In this document: positions 22,833 to 35,842 of the stretch, in pieces
Layout of the letters: every line of letters begins with the position of its first letter
How positions within the stretch are numbered: the stretch's first letter is position 1
Assembly (NCBI GenBank): GCA_964017045.1
Contig: OZ024794.1
Location: 3,241,501 to 3,305,500, forward strand
Direction: 5' to 3'
Length of the DNA: 64,000 nucleotides
Origin: Omphiscola glabra
Taxonomy: Eukaryota; Mollusca; Gastropoda; Lymnaeidae
Notes under the pieces: model-generated
Databases searched by the model: none
What the model was told of the DNA's origin: nothing
What the model saw: only the letters and a program-made list of their open reading frames with translations
Translations under genes and position numbers: made by a program

Positions 22833-24332
22833 CAGGGGTCACCAACTACGGCCCGCGAGCCGGATACAGCATGTGAGACCAGTTCATCCGGCCCGCCCAC
22901 GGTAATTGAACTTGCTTGATACAACGTATGGAACGTTGTTACACAGTTTAAATTTCAATATATGTTTAGAATACTAGGAGATCTTTTCAATTGTAAATTA
23001 GTGTATCTAGATTTTCTTGTTTATTACAGACCTGTTTACCCTCGAACTCTCAAAATCGTACAATACGGTATCTTAATATTAAATAAATAAACTTACAGTA
23101 TGTACAATGAATGCAGTAGCTACTCGCATCGCAGTGCCTAGTGGGATCGAGTTACGCTGGTGTCAAAAAAGTTAATTTCCAAAGTAGATGACCTGACGTT
23201 TATAAAACAATCTGCGGCCACGTTATCAGACTTATATTTGCTATTGATATTAATTTATATTGAGTGGACGTACAGATCACATTATCACAATCACAGTCTA
23301 TCACAGGTAAAAATAAAGTTACTGGTGAAATTTAACGTGGTTCAAACTCGATCTCAGATCAGCATAAAATAATATATAATATTTAAATAAGAATTAATTT
23401 TATAATGCTGACATCATTTAATTTAAAAAACCTACCAAGCAACCCGAGGTTTTTGTTTTTAGGAAAAGCTGGTTTTAAAAAAAATTATGAAATAAGAATC
23501 AATTTCCATTAAGCATATTCCTGCTAATGTATTATCGTCTGATAACTACCACAAACTGAGTAGTAACGGGGGTGAAAGAAGGAGGAGTGTCGGGAAAATA
23601 CGGGGATATTAAAAATCGTAGTCGCCGCGGTCGGAACTATCAGCCCTTCGGCAAGTTCGGTTGTGCGGAGAACAGAAGAATTTGAAGAGAACATAGTGCT
23701 ACAAATACGTGAGAAAGTTAGGAACTTGATGTGTTGTTCTCTGGCACTGGATGAGTCTACTGATCTCTCACAACTTCTCCTGTTTATTTGTGGTGTCAAT
23801 TTGGACTTTCAGATAACGCAAAAGTTGGCATCCGTTTGCAGCATACATGAAACAAGTTATGTCTGTGAGCAAACATGTTCAAAAATAAATTATGTGAAGT
23901 CAACACATTGAACAGGAGTGACTGATGAACATTTGAAAACAGTTCTTTTGATTGGATGCAGCAACTCCAAACCAAACATTGATGATATCTTGAAAGCTAA
24001 ACGTCAGTTTCACAAATCTCACTAATCTTGTTTGCTGCTTAGTTTGTGAGATTCGAATATGTGCGCACTAGATCTGATGGAACTATCTTTTTGCTAACGT
24101 CGCCTTCTTTGCTAACTTTTTTAGTAAATAAATATGTTATGGTGTCTTTGCTTTTGTGCATTGCACGCCACTCAGCCATGATTAACATGGAATACTAAAC
24201 TTAGATTTTCGTCTTTTCCCCCAACAGCTTCCGCTCTGGCTTGCACGTATTGTACTGAAAGATTAAGCGGTCCGCGCTCGTCATTTTTTTCCCGTTATCC
24301 GGCCCGCCGTGCAAAAAGTTTGGTGAACACTG
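22833..24332 (+). mobile_element. hAT DNA transposon, internally deleted, with intact ends and 8-bp TSD
   Basis: The left end CAGGGGTCACCAACTACGGC and the right end (complement CAGTGTTCACCAAACTTTTT) are imperfect terminal inverted repeats with GGCCCGC just inside. Both sides carry ATTTAAGT (22825-22832 and 24333-24340), the 8-bp duplication typical of hAT. Inside are transposase remnants resembling the ZBED/GTF2IRD2-like hAT group. 1500 bp is too short for a working element of this group. Confidence 0.9.
23650..24025 (+). pseudogene. hAT transposase remnant (catalytic-domain piece fused to C-terminus)
   Basis: First piece: SSVVRRTEEFEENIVLQI, then CCSLALDESTDLSQLLLFIC, GVNLDFQITQKLASVCSIHE, ending at a stop near 23909. 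ALDESTD is a hallmark of this hAT group. After the stop: GVTDEHLKTVLLIGCSNSKP and KRQFHKSH to TAA at 24023-24025, the typical C-terminal dimerisation end. The region between, normally several hundred residues, is deleted. Confidence 0.8.
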
Positions 24333-24400
24333 ATTTAAGTCATTGAACAACACATCTATGACATAATCATTGTGCGACATATCTGACAAAATGTCTCAAT
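24333..24400. repeat. 28-bp minisatellite, right of the hAT insertion
   Basis: Starts with the 8-bp target duplication ATTTAAGT, then CATTGAACAACACATCTATG, continuing the left array in register. Confidence 0.92.
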
Positions 24401-24449
24401 CAATAAAACAACATATACAGGACTGTGTCGTTGAAAACAAAGTTATAGA

Positions 24450-24945
24450 AATAATACATATATGACACAATCATTCAAACAACACAGACATGACACAATC
24501 ATTGAATCAACACAGATGTGACACAATTATTGAATCAACACAGATATGACAATCATTGAATCAACACAGATATGACACAATCATTCAAAGAACACTGACA
24601 TGACACAACCATTGAATCAACACAGATATGACACAATCATTCAAACAACACTGACATGGCACAATCATTCAAACAACACAGATATGACACAATCATTGAA
24701 TCAACACATATAAGACACAATCATTCAAAGAACACGGACATGACACAACCATTGAATCAACACATATATGACACAATCATTCAAACAACACTGACATGGC
24801 ACAATCATTCAAACAACACAGATATGAAACAATCATTGAATCAACACAGATATGACACAATCATTCAAACAACACAGATATGACACAATCATTCAAAGAA
24901 CACGGACATGACACAACCATTGAATCAACACATATATGACACTGT
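24450..24945. repeat. 28-bp minisatellite, about 18 copies
   Basis: Unit core CATTGAATCAACACAGATAT then GACACAAT, with CATTCAAACAACAC subtypes. Clearly related to the 22655-22832 unit. Confidence 0.93.
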
Positions 24946-25145
24946 ATTGGACAAGCACAATTCTCATGTAACCATTGAATCAACACATATATGACACTAT
25001 TGGACAAGCACAATTCTCATGTAACCATTGAATCAACACGTATATGACACTGTATTGGACAAGCACAATTCTCATGTAACCATTGAATCAACACATATAT
25101 GACACTGTATTGGACAAGCACAATTCTCATGTAACCATTGAATAA
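24940..25145. repeat. 55-bp tandem repeat, about 4 copies
   Basis: The previous unit (CATTGAATCAACACATATAT) plus a new GGACAAGCACAATTCTCATG half. Confidence 0.92.
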
Positions 25146-25735
25146 CTCCTCAATGAAAAAGCCTCAAGAGATCATTTATTTAATATTTAACACCTGATGG
25201 CTCTAAGAAACTCAAATATGAAACACTACACAATGACAACCAATAAATATTACATTAAAAATCATGTACAAAAACTACTCATTAAATTAATGTCCTAACT
25301 AACATTTTAATCTCAACAAAGTAAAGGGCATTTTTTTTTTTTAAATAATTTGTTCCGCACATTACTTGTGAACATTCATTTCATCGATGCTTTTAAAAAA
25401 TAATTAATTTACTTGGCAAAAATGTTGAAATAAGTGATTAACGAAAGAATTATCAATAATTTCTTTTTATCTTTGCTTTGGTCCAATGAAATGAGATCAC
25501 GTCAAAACTAAATGAATGACATCAAATGTCTTGAAGGCGATCATCTTGGTTCATTTGATTTATTTCTATATGATGGGAAGCAATCATCCACATGTGAAAA
25601 AAATACATAATCTACACCAACATGGCCACAAGAGTTTACAACGAATTTATCAAATGATCAACTTAGTCTCACATCACCGAGAATTTTGGACAAACTCGAC
25701 TTCAGAAACGCAATTTTAGAACCTTGATTTTCAGT
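25146..25735. other. AT-rich unique sequence; possible poly(A) site for the minus strand
   Basis: On the minus strand AATAAA occurs at 25180-25175, followed 15-20 bases later by CTCTTGAGGC. It could end a very long CNNM 3' UTR, but signals nearer the stop cannot be excluded. No coding. Confidence 0.3.
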
Positions 25736-25737
25736 GA

Positions 25738-25858
25738 TACCCCAACTAACACCCTAACTAATACCCCAAATAACACCCCAACTAATACCCCAACTAACAC
25801 CCCACATATCACCCCAACTAAAACCACAACTGATACCGCAACTAATACCCCAACACTC
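25738..25858. repeat. Degenerate 12-bp repeat
   Basis: Unit AACTAATACCCC / AACTAACACCCC, about 10 copies. Confidence 0.85.
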
Positions 25859-25917
25859 GTTGAGTTCATCGTTGATAGCAAACCATAAATCAGTGGATTG
25901 ATGTAAGATTTCTAAAA

Positions 25918-26172
25918 TCTTTTTCACTACAGTCACTGTCCACTTACAATCCTTTTCACTACAGTCACTGTCCACTTACAATCCTTTTCACTACAGTCAC
26001 TGTCCACTTACAATCCTTTTCACTACAGTCACTGTCCACTTACAATCCTTTTCAATACAGTCACTGTCCACTTACAATCCTTTTCACTACAGTCACTGTC
26101 TGCTTACAATCCTTTTCACTACAGTCAGTGCCCACTTACAATCCTTTTCACTACAGTCACTGTCCACTTACA
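25918..26172. repeat. 32-bp minisatellite, 8 copies
   Basis: Unit core TTTTCACTACAGTCACTGTC then CACTTACAATCC. Confidence 0.95.
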
Positions 26173-27005
26173 AACACAAGGATGATCATTCATAAGAATA
26201 AATAATTCTAAGAAACAAAACACATCTAAAATATAAATAGGTTGCTAATGACTAAACAGTGTTTAAACACAGATGTTTCAAAAAGTCCACTTATTAATGT
26301 AACCAGCTAAGAGGTGAAACTGGACACTCCTGGCATTATTTAACACAATTACCCACACACTAATAGTACATAAAAAAGTGACTTCTATTTTGGCCACACT
26401 GGTGATTTTGATGGAGATCAGATTATGTAAAAGTATTTAGCTGACTGAAGTTGATCATGATGTACAAAAAAACATACTTATTCCTTCTCAACTTTCTTTC
26501 AACTCTACCTGAGCATCTACTAAAATTATAACTCTACCTGAGCTAACATTGTGGGCTAATCAATATTCTTATACATTTAGTTGTTTTTTTGTAAATTCTT
26601 TCTAGTTTTTACTGATCTTCTCTATACTGATCTTCTATTTACTCATCTTCTGTATACTGACCTTCTCTTCACTGATCTCCTTTATACTGATCTTCTCTAT
26701 ACTGATCTTTTCTATACTGTTTCCATTCATGTTTTAAGAAATTAAAAAGTTTAAATAAAACTTATACAATCATTTCAGAAGATTGAAGATGCTGCAAAAT
26801 TATGCTCATCCCAAATAACTTATGGAAACTTTTACTTGGTTGAGCATGTTAGTTGGTGTTTAGAATAATACGTATAAGACTGACAGACTTGACACGTGCA
26901 TCTAAGAAAGTGTGAGATACTCTATAGTCCTACTCAAATCTTAAATGACATCCAGCATTAAGATAAAACTTGGCAACTTCAAATGTTTATTGTATCATGT
27001 CATGA
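26173..27005. other. AT-rich unique sequence
   Basis: No gene. A short TACTGATCTTCTCTA repeat lies at 26605-26720. Confidence 0.5.
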
Positions 27006-27009
27006 CATC

Positions 27010-27275
27010 TACTCAACTCATGGATCCATTCAACTCATGGATCCATTCAACTCATGTATCCACTCAACTCATGGATCCACTCAACTCATGGATCCACTCA
27101 ACTCATGGATCCACTCAACTCATGGATCCACTCAACTCATGGATCCACTCAACTCATGGATCCACTCAAGTCATGTATCCACTCAACTCATGGAGCCACT
27201 CAACTCATGGATCCACTCAACTCATGGATCCACTCAACTCATGGAGCCACTCAACTCATGGATCCACTCAACTCT
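27010..27275. repeat. 17-bp minisatellite, about 15 copies
   Basis: Unit ACTCAACTCATGGATCC (a BamHI site in most units). Confidence 0.95.
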
Positions 27276-27692
27276 TGACAACCAGTCATAAAGTGTTTGA
27301 ATGATTCTCTTGACAACCAGTCATAAAGGGTTTGAATGATTCTCTTGACAACCAGTCATAAAGGGTTTGAATGATTCTCTTGACAACCAGTCATAAAGGG
27401 TTTGAATGATTCTCTTGACAACCAGTCATAAAGGGTTTGAATGATTCTCTTGACAACCAGTCATAAAGGGTTTGAATGATTCTCTTGACAACCAGTCATA
27501 AAGGGTTTGAATGATTCTCTTGACAACCAGTCATAAAGGGTTTGAATGATTCTCTTGACAACCAGTCATAAAGGGTTTGAATGATTCTCTTGACAACCAG
27601 TCATAAAGGGTTTGAATGATTCTCTTGACAACCAGTCATAAAGAGTTTGAATGATTCTCTTGACAACCAGTCATAAAGGGTTTGAATGGTTC
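27273..27692. repeat. 35-bp minisatellite, 12 copies, very uniform
   Basis: Unit core CTTGACAACCAGTCATAAAG then GGTTTGAATGATTCT. It directly abuts the 17-bp array. Confidence 0.95.
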
Positions 27693-27984
27693 TTTTAATT
27701 GAAGTTACTAATGAACAAAGTAACACATATAAACAGAAAAATGATAAAAACCAGTTTTGTGCTGCATGTCTTACATTGTTACAAATATCAATTAGTGATA
27801 ACATACAAGTGATTATTGATTTAAAAAACTATGTTATCAAATGGCCAGTTCTAATTTTACTTCTGCATATAACGGAGAAAAAGGGTTGGGGAAGAGAGAG
27901 CTGTGAAGGGTGCACCACAAGTGTACAAGGAAGAAGTAGAGGAAAGGGCAATCTTGTCCCACTTCAAACCAGGTAAATGACTGT

Positions 27985-29490
27985 TTCAATATCAGACAAC
28001 CAGGTCACTGACTACTTCCATCCAGATCAAACAACCAGGTCACTGACTACTTCCATCCAGATCAAACAACCAGGTCCCTGTCTACTTCCATCAAAATCAA
28101 CCAACCAGGTCACTGACTACTTCCTTCCAGATCAAACAACCAGGTCACTAACTACTTCCATCCAGATCAAACAACTAGGTCCCTGTCTACTTCCATCAAA
28201 ATCAACCAACCAGGTCACTGACCACTTCTTTCCAGATCAACCAACAAAGTCACTGACTACTTCTTTCCAGATCAAAGAACCAGGTCACTGACTACTTCAT
28301 TCCAGATCAACCAGGTCACTGACTACTTCTTTCCAGATCAACCAGGTCACTGACTACTTCCTTCCAGATCAACCGGGTCACTGACTACTTCTTTCCAGAT
28401 CAAACAACCAGGTCACTGACTACTTCCTTCCAGATCAACCAGGTCACTGACTACTTCCATCCAGATCAACCAGGTCACTGACTACTTCTTTCCAGATCAA
28501 CCAGGTCACAGACTACTTTCTTCCAGATCAATCAGGTCACTGTCTACTTCCTTCCAGATCAACCAGGTCACTGACTTCTTCCTTCCAGATCAACCAGGTC
28601 ACTGAATACTTCTTTCTAGATTAAACAAACAGGTCACTGACTACTTCCTTCCAGATCAAACAACCAGGTCACTGACTACTTCCTTCCAGATCAAACAACC
28701 AGGTCACTGACTTCTTCCTTCCAGAACAACCAGGTCACTGACTACTTCTTTCCAGATTAGACAAACAGGTCACTGACTACTTCCTTCCAGATCAACCAGG
28801 TCACTGACTACTTCCTTCCAGATCAAACAACCAGGTCACTGACTACTTCCTTCCAGATCAAACAACCAGGTCACTGACTACTTCCTTCCAGATCAACCAG
28901 GTCACTGACTACTTCCTTCCAGATAAAACAACCAGGTCACTGACTACTTCCTTCCAGATCAACCAGGTCACTGACTACTTCTTTCCAGATCAAACATCCA
29001 GGTCACTGACTACTTCCTTCCAGATCAACCAGGTCACTGACTACTTCCTTCCAGATCAACCAGGTCACTGACTACTTCCTTCCAGATCAAACAACCAGGT
29101 CACTGACTATTTCCTTCCAGATCAACCAGGTCACTGACTACTTCTTTCCAGATCAAACAACCAGGTCACTGACTACTTCCTTCCAGATCAACCAGGTCAC
29201 TGACTACTTCTTTCCAGATCAACCAGGTCACTGACATCTTCTTTCCAGATCAACCAACCAGGTCACTGACTACTTCCTTCGAGAACAACCAGGTCACACG
29301 CTACTTCCATCCAGATCAACCAGGTCACTGACTACTTCCTTCCAGAACAACCAGGTCATTGACTACTTCCTTCCAGAACAACCAGGTCACTGACTACTTC
29401 CATCCAGATCAACCAGGTCACTGACTACTTCCTCCCATATCAACCAGGTCACTGACTACTCCCATCCAGATCAACCGGGTCCCTGGCTAA
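27985..29490. repeat. 31/35-bp minisatellite, about 45 copies
   Basis: Unit core CAGGTCACTGACTACTTCCT then TCCAGATCAAC, with or without an extra AACA block, giving alternate 31- and 35-bp spacing. Confidence 0.95.
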
Positions 29491-29649
29491 CATGAACGTT
29501 TCACATCCTACTAGTGGGACAATACTGGAAACACAACAGACTTAAATATATATAACATAAGACTCCTCTCTGGTTGGGGAAATGTAGACATATCAGAGAA
29601 ATGATGTATAGTTTGTGTACAGAGAATAGTTCCATTGCTGAGAAAACAG

Positions 29650-30262
29650 CAGGTGCTCACAGCATAGGTCTTGTACAGTATAGACTAACAGTAGAAGTTC
29701 TCACAGCATAGGTCTTGTACAGTATAGACTAACAGTAGAAGTTCTCACAGCATAGGTCTTGTACAGTATAGACTAACAGTAGAAGTTCTCACAGCATAGG
29801 TCTTGTACAGTATAGACTAACAGTAGAAGTTCTCACAGCATAGGTCTTGTACAGTATAGACTAACAGTAGAAGTTCTCACAGCATAGGTCTTGTACAGTA
29901 TAGACTAACAGTAGAAGTTCTCACAGCATAGGTCTTGTACAGTATAGACTAACAGTAGAAGTTCTCACAGCATAGGTCTTGTACAGTATAGACTAACAGT
30001 AGAAGTTCTCACAGCATAGGTCTTGTACAGTATAGACTAACAGTAGAAGTTCTCACAGCATAGGTCTTGTACAGTATAGACTAACAGTAGAAGTTCTCAC
30101 AGCATAGGTCTTGTACAGTATAGACTAACAGTAGAAGTTCTCACAGCATAGGTCTTGTACAGTATAGACTAACAGTAGAAGTTCTCACAGCATAGGTCTT
30201 GTACAGTATAGACTAACAGTAGAAGTTCTCACAGCATAGGTCTTGTACAGTATAGACTAAAA
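29650..30262. repeat. 44-bp minisatellite, about 14 essentially identical copies
   Basis: Unit core TCTCACAGCATAGGTCTTGT then ACAGTATAGACTAACAGTAGAAG in two parts. No differences seen between internal copies; only the edge copies differ. Confidence 0.96.
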
Positions 30263-33200
30263 GTAGATGTACCTGAAAGCAGTTGACATAGAAAGGAGCA
30301 GCAGAGTAAAATCTATAGGGGAAAGACAATAAGAACATCTGACAATACATCAGCTAATCTCATGTGTAAAATAGACTTGTTCCAATAAAGTTACAAAGGA
30401 AGTGTTCATATCTTCAAATCATGACCAGCATTTAAAAAATGAATTCAATTTAAATAATCGGTATATCAGCATACATAGTTAATTTTTAAGGTTAAAATAT
30501 TCATATTACACTTCCATGTTTTTTTATAATTTATATTGTGTCTAGAAAACAATACATCAGAAAGTGACCGCACACACAAAAATGACGATGACAGAGACTC
30601 AATTGACTTCATAATGACTTCATTCCAAATCGATAGTTGTGTGGTGCTAGCAAAATATAAAATGAAATTGGATATGTTGTTCTATATTATAATATAACCA
30701 AGGCTGCAGTGCAGCTTTGTTATTTGTAACCAAGGCTGGAGTGCAGTTTTGTATAGTGTAACCAAGGCTGGAGTACAGTTTTGTATAGTGTGACTAAGGC
30801 TGGAGTGCAGCTTTGTATAGTGTAACCAAGGCTGGAATGCAGCTTTGTTCTTTTTTCCAAACTGTCATTTATAAATTATATTTTGCCAAATTCAAATGGC
30901 TTTAAGAATGTAAATGTTCTATTTTTGTGTGAAAATACCCAGAACCTGGAGCTTTCTCTTTCAAAATATCACCTAGACCACAGCAAGCCAAAAACGACCT
31001 GGTCCAAAGTCCTGATACATAATGTATGGATTTGTGCTTTAAACACCAACCCCTCAACAGCAGAACTATCTGGACAAAATTAAACAGGTCAATCCCAGAC
31101 ATGACATAATGGACATGACATAATGGGCAGGACTTTATGGACAGGGCAAAGAGTATTCTAAATCTGCATTTACATCAGCAGTAATGGTCGGAGTCTACTT
31201 TTGTTCAAACACAACGGGTGCACGTATTTTGTTCGAGCACGATGGTGCATTTATTATGTTCCAACACGATGGTGCATTTATTATGTTCCAACACGATGGT
31301 GCATGCAGAACTTTCATTTCAGTAAGGCTTGCGTTGTGAAGAACATATACAATTGTACAGTCAATAACTTGACAGTGTATTAAAGTAGCATATTTCATTT
31401 CACCTTGCAGCCCATACCTGTAGTTATCATACTTGCTGTTTCTTGTTGTAGGGAATATGTTCCTATTGGATTGAAATGAACATTTAGATGCAATGCTATT
31501 TGCCACTGATCCCTACATTACAAACTTTGATGGAAAAATGACAAGTAAATGTCCCATCCTCAGCACTATGTTGATTCTATGTGCAGCAAACTCTAGAACT
31601 TTAGTCTAAAGGTTGTGCAGAGAGCAATCAATGAATTGCACGATATACCAACAACATGTCCAACACATGAATGAACCAATCATTTTGCTTACAAACTGCC
31701 CATTTGTAAAATATTAGGCCTTAAAAAATGTAAGGAATAAAAAATATTTTTTTTTAAGCTATTACCCACTTCTCGGAACTATTGTATGCATGAAAATTAA
31801 CTTTAATTTAGAGGAACTAAAATCTGGTTGATGATGTGACATAATACTGCTCCTAAAAATTCAACACACATATGTTAGCTAACATATGAAATGGAAAACA
31901 TAAAACATAATTTTTCATTTCTAGTCCAAACATACAATGAAATGTTTCAATATTTCTAGTCCTTATATACAATAAACCATTCTGTTCAAGTGCCACGCCA
32001 AAATTCACTTACATTTGAATTATTATTTCGTCTAATGCTCTTTAACATATAAGCTATAATCAGGTATGATATCCTATTCACTTATGATCATTTAATCATA
32101 ATCAATTTGCAATGTCGATTCTAGTTACAGTCCTCGTGAAATTAATCATGGAGTCAAACAACAATTATTCCAACCAATAACACAATACAAATTGTTGGTG
32201 AAGGATACACTCAAGTGCTTTGTAGTCATATTGGAACGACTATCTTTTTTAAATATTTACTAATACACAATTCATGCTATATGAAAGTTTGTCTTTGTTG
32301 CCAAAGCTTGCTATGAAGTAGGAGGTACATGGGTGAATTTTACAGTGGAGAAATAATAACTGTCTATCAACACAATATATATCAATGGTGAATGGTACAA
32401 TGGAGAAATAATGACTGTCTATTCAAACATTATAGATCAAGCAACTGGAAATATCACAGCTTTAATGTACTGGTCAAGGGAGGGAACAAGTTTATAAGTT
32501 CCATAACTCTTGAAATGAGATCACCAAATTATTCTCTTCACCAAATTTTGTCTAAATGGAATGTGAACATTTGATCTCTACTGGACATGCCTCTGAAAGA
32601 AGTTCGGTAGGTAATCATAAAATTTTAAACAATCACTTTTAGCTGATGGATACAACAGAGAAATTTGACTATTTGTAGACAATATTTTGTAGTTTGTCCT
32701 TTTTTATAATTTCATCAAATATCGGCACACAAATAATCTATTCACCAATTGACAAATTCTACCCATTCATCTTGTACAGATTAAAACTTTTGTCTTTAGA
32801 GTTCTTCAATACAATCTAATGTTTTGGTTACGATGAAAAGCTGGTGGATGAGTGCTGCTTTTACAAAAGTAGATAGAACATGTTGGATGAATATGTGAGT
32901 ATACGTTTAAATCAAAGTAGATACAAATTAAACCATTTACTGATCTTATCATTGGGTACAGTTAATTAAATGTTTGCCAGTTAGGTATATGCCAAGGGTA
33001 CATACAAGGATTAGTGGAACATCTTGAATACACAATTATATTGATATAGCGTCCTACTATTTACAATCCAACTATGAAAGCCTCAGGGCTGTTCTTTTTA
33101 ACAAAAACAAAACAGTTTTGGCACAGGAAGTGTTTGCATTTTTTTAAGCTTTACAGGAATTACACCAAGAAAATTTCCCAAAAAATTACTCTGATGTCAT

Positions 33201-33287
33201 GGTTATGTCAGTCAAATTTCCATTGTATTAAATAGTGAAACATCAGACCTCATTATGCTGGTTCAGTTCAATAAGTTGATAGTATAT
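30263..33287. other. AT-rich 3-kb stretch with small repeats only
   Basis: Contains a 32-bp repeat, about 5 copies, at 30696-30850 (core GTAACCAAGGCTGGAGTGCA), three short GATGGTGCATTTATTATGTT units at 31225-31300, and a duplication of about 60 bp near 32335-32425. No gene recognised. Could be part of a long 3' UTR. Confidence 0.5.
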
Positions 33288-33712
33288 TCAGTTGCTACCT
33301 GGTGCATATCTAAATATTATATTGTGTTTGCTACCTGGTGCATATCTAAATAGTATATTGTGTTTGCTACCTGTTGCATATCTAAATATTATATTGTGTT
33401 TGCTACCTGGTGCATATCTAAATATTATATTGTGTTTGCTACCTGGTGCATATCTAAATATTATATTGTGTTTGCTACCTGGTGCATATCTAAATATTAT
33501 ATTGTGTTTGCTACCTGGTGCATATCTAAATAGCATATTGTGTTTGCTACCTGGTGCATATCTAAATAGCATATTGTGTTTGCTACCTGGTGCATATCTA
33601 AATATTATATTGTGTTTGCTACCTGGTGCATATCTAAATAGCATATTGTGTTTGCTACCTGGTGCATATCTAAATAGCATATTGTGTTTGCTACCTGGTG
33701 CATATCTAATCA
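33288..33712. repeat. 36-bp minisatellite, 12 copies
   Basis: Unit core GCTACCTGGTGCATATCTAA then ATATTATATTGTGTTT. Open on both strands because 36 is divisible by 3. Confidence 0.95.
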
Positions 33713-34530
33713 ATAAAATGTTCTTTCACAGCCCTTGAGCCTTCATTTAATCAGTGACAACAGATTAAAAAAATTAGCAAAATGTCAATTTCACGTCCTG
33801 AGGTCAGAGTATATACGTGTGAACATATTGAAAAAATCATTTTTGGCGTGTCCAGTACAAGCGCCATACTAAAAAACCATATGAAATACCCACACGAAGA
33901 AGCAATGCATCACACACAGATATCCACACAAGGAATAACTATGAATATTAGTGATCCATTGTCAAGGTTAGGACAAGTTATTAAAACCTTCAGTTTTGTC
34001 TCCAAAGTTTTTCAATGACCACAAAAGGTACTGATGATTTATTTTTTGGTCATCTGTCCGTTTTCAAGAAGCGATGGTGTCATCTAGCCATAAATTAAAG
34101 AAAATGGAAAGCCTGGGCTATATGGAGAATCAATTATTTCCTTAACAGCAGGTTTCTTTGAATTTATGCAACAAGGATATCTCTTCCAAAGAAAAATAAA
34201 AGCAGCTAAAATAATAGCTACTGTAGACAGAGGGGCTCGCTCACATGTCTGGTCAGTAGACATAAATGTACAGTACAACAAATAGTGAATATATCAGTGG
34301 ACTGTGAAAACAGAACCGATATCATTTTTTTTATAAAAAAAGAAATTTTTAATAAAAATAATAATCGGTTGAATAATTTGAAGCTAAGATTGGTAGATGA
34401 AAGAGATGAGTTATTTAACATACATTTAATTATACATCAGTTTTAGAATATAAGTTAAAATCTTTAAAGACAGACTATAACATTTTTAAAAAATATGTAA
34501 AATAAATTTAAAGGTTTGCACAATTTGACA
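33713..34530. other. AT-rich unique sequence
   Basis: No gene recognised; short open frames only. Confidence 0.5.
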
Positions 34531-34715
34531 ACTATGACTCACTACGTTTAGGAAATCTGCATTAGTCAAACACAGCTACTACTAAGACTAAAGCAGGTAC
34601 TGAATCCTACCAACAATTTGACAACTGTCCCTCACTACGCTTGGGAATGTCTGCAATTAGTCAAACACAGCTACTACTAAGACTAAAACAGGTACTGTAT
34701 CCTACCAACAATTTG
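34530..34715. repeat. Tandem duplication of about 96 bp, 2 copies
   Basis: Both copies contain AGTCAAACACAGCTACTACT and a TCCTACCAACAATTTG end, with several differences. Confidence 0.85.
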
Positions 34716-35084
34716 TAAAGTATGAGAACTGATATGGTCTAAATGGAAAATGTACCATCACAGCACTAAGCTTGGAAAGTAGCTTAAAATTTGTAAACCC
34801 TTGCAAATTAAAATTAAGTTAATATATAAAATGATGAAGTCATTGTTTGAAAATAAATTGTACAGTAGTCAAACAGGCTGCACTTTTAATTGCTGTTGGT
34901 GTCTAAAATCCATTATCACATGGAAGTCACGGATATATTTACTGGGAGCGATGTTTAAAATAGCTGCCCCTGATGTAGGCAAATGTAACAAAATATGACA
35001 AGCCATGTGCATGTTGTCTTTCTTAAACATACTTTAGTATAGGATTAGACAACTGCTGTCATCATTTGACATATTTAGTAAAGC

Positions 35085-35285
35085 ATTAGCCGTCCTGTGA
35101 AAGCCGGAGCGTCTCTGAGGAAAGTTGGGGGCGTCCACATGGGTTTTGTGTCTTCGTGGTGTGGCGGACTAGTAGGATGGACTTGCCACTGCGCGATCTG
35201 GCGGCGGGGAAACCCGGCGTCTGGCCCCGGCGTCTGGCCCGTGTTGAGGTGTGTGGGGGGGGGCATTAAGAGCTCGCGCTCGACG
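35085..35285. other. GC-rich 200-bp island of unknown origin at the edge of a 50-bp array
   Basis: Starts near GCCGTCCTGTGAAAGCCGG and contains GGCGGCGGGGAAACCCGGCG, CGTCTGGCCCCGGCGTCTGG, GGGGGGGGG and AGAGCTCGCGCTCGACGG. Composition is strikingly unlike the AT-rich surroundings. No persuasive protein. Possibly a transposed element or a captured fragment. Confidence 0.3.
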
Positions 35286-35842
35286 GCCCACCGACACCAT
35301 TTCCCAATGTGATGTATTTAGGATAGCATTAGACGGCCCACCGACACTATTTCCCAATGTGATGTATTTAGGATAGCATTAGACGGCCCACCAACACCAT
35401 TTCCCAATGTGATGTATTTAGGATAGCATTAGACGGCCCATCGACACTATTTTCCAATGTGATGTATTTAGGATAGCATTAGACCGCCCACCGACACCAT
35501 TTCCCAATGTGATGTATTTAGGATAGCATTAGACGGCCCACCGACACCATTTCCCAATGTGATGTATTTAGGATAGCATTAGATGGCCCACCGACACCAT
35601 TTCCCAATGTGATGTATTTAGGATATCATTAGACGGCCCACCGACACCATTTCCCAATGTGATGTATTTAGGATAGCATTAGACGGCCCACCGAAACCAT
35701 TTCCCAATGTGATGTATTTAGGATAGCATTAGACGGCCCACCGACACCATTTCCCAATGTGATGTATTTAGGATAGCATTAGATGGCCCACCGACACCAT
35801 TTCCCAATGTGATGTATTTAGGATAGCATTAGACAACTGCCG
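35283..35842. repeat. 50-bp minisatellite, about 11 copies
   Basis: Unit core GACGGCCCACCGACACCATT then TCCCAATGTGATGTATTTAG and GATAGCATTA. Confidence 0.95.

Noticed and set aside
25918..30262. CRISPR-like regular repeats
   Set aside because: The repeats are head-to-tail with no unique spacers, in a eukaryotic context; they are minisatellites.
34084..34281. 65-codon minus-strand ORF with one hydrophobic stretch
   Set aside because: A single short frame in AT-rich sequence, no homologue recognised, no splice or start support; lies in the possible CNNM 3' UTR.
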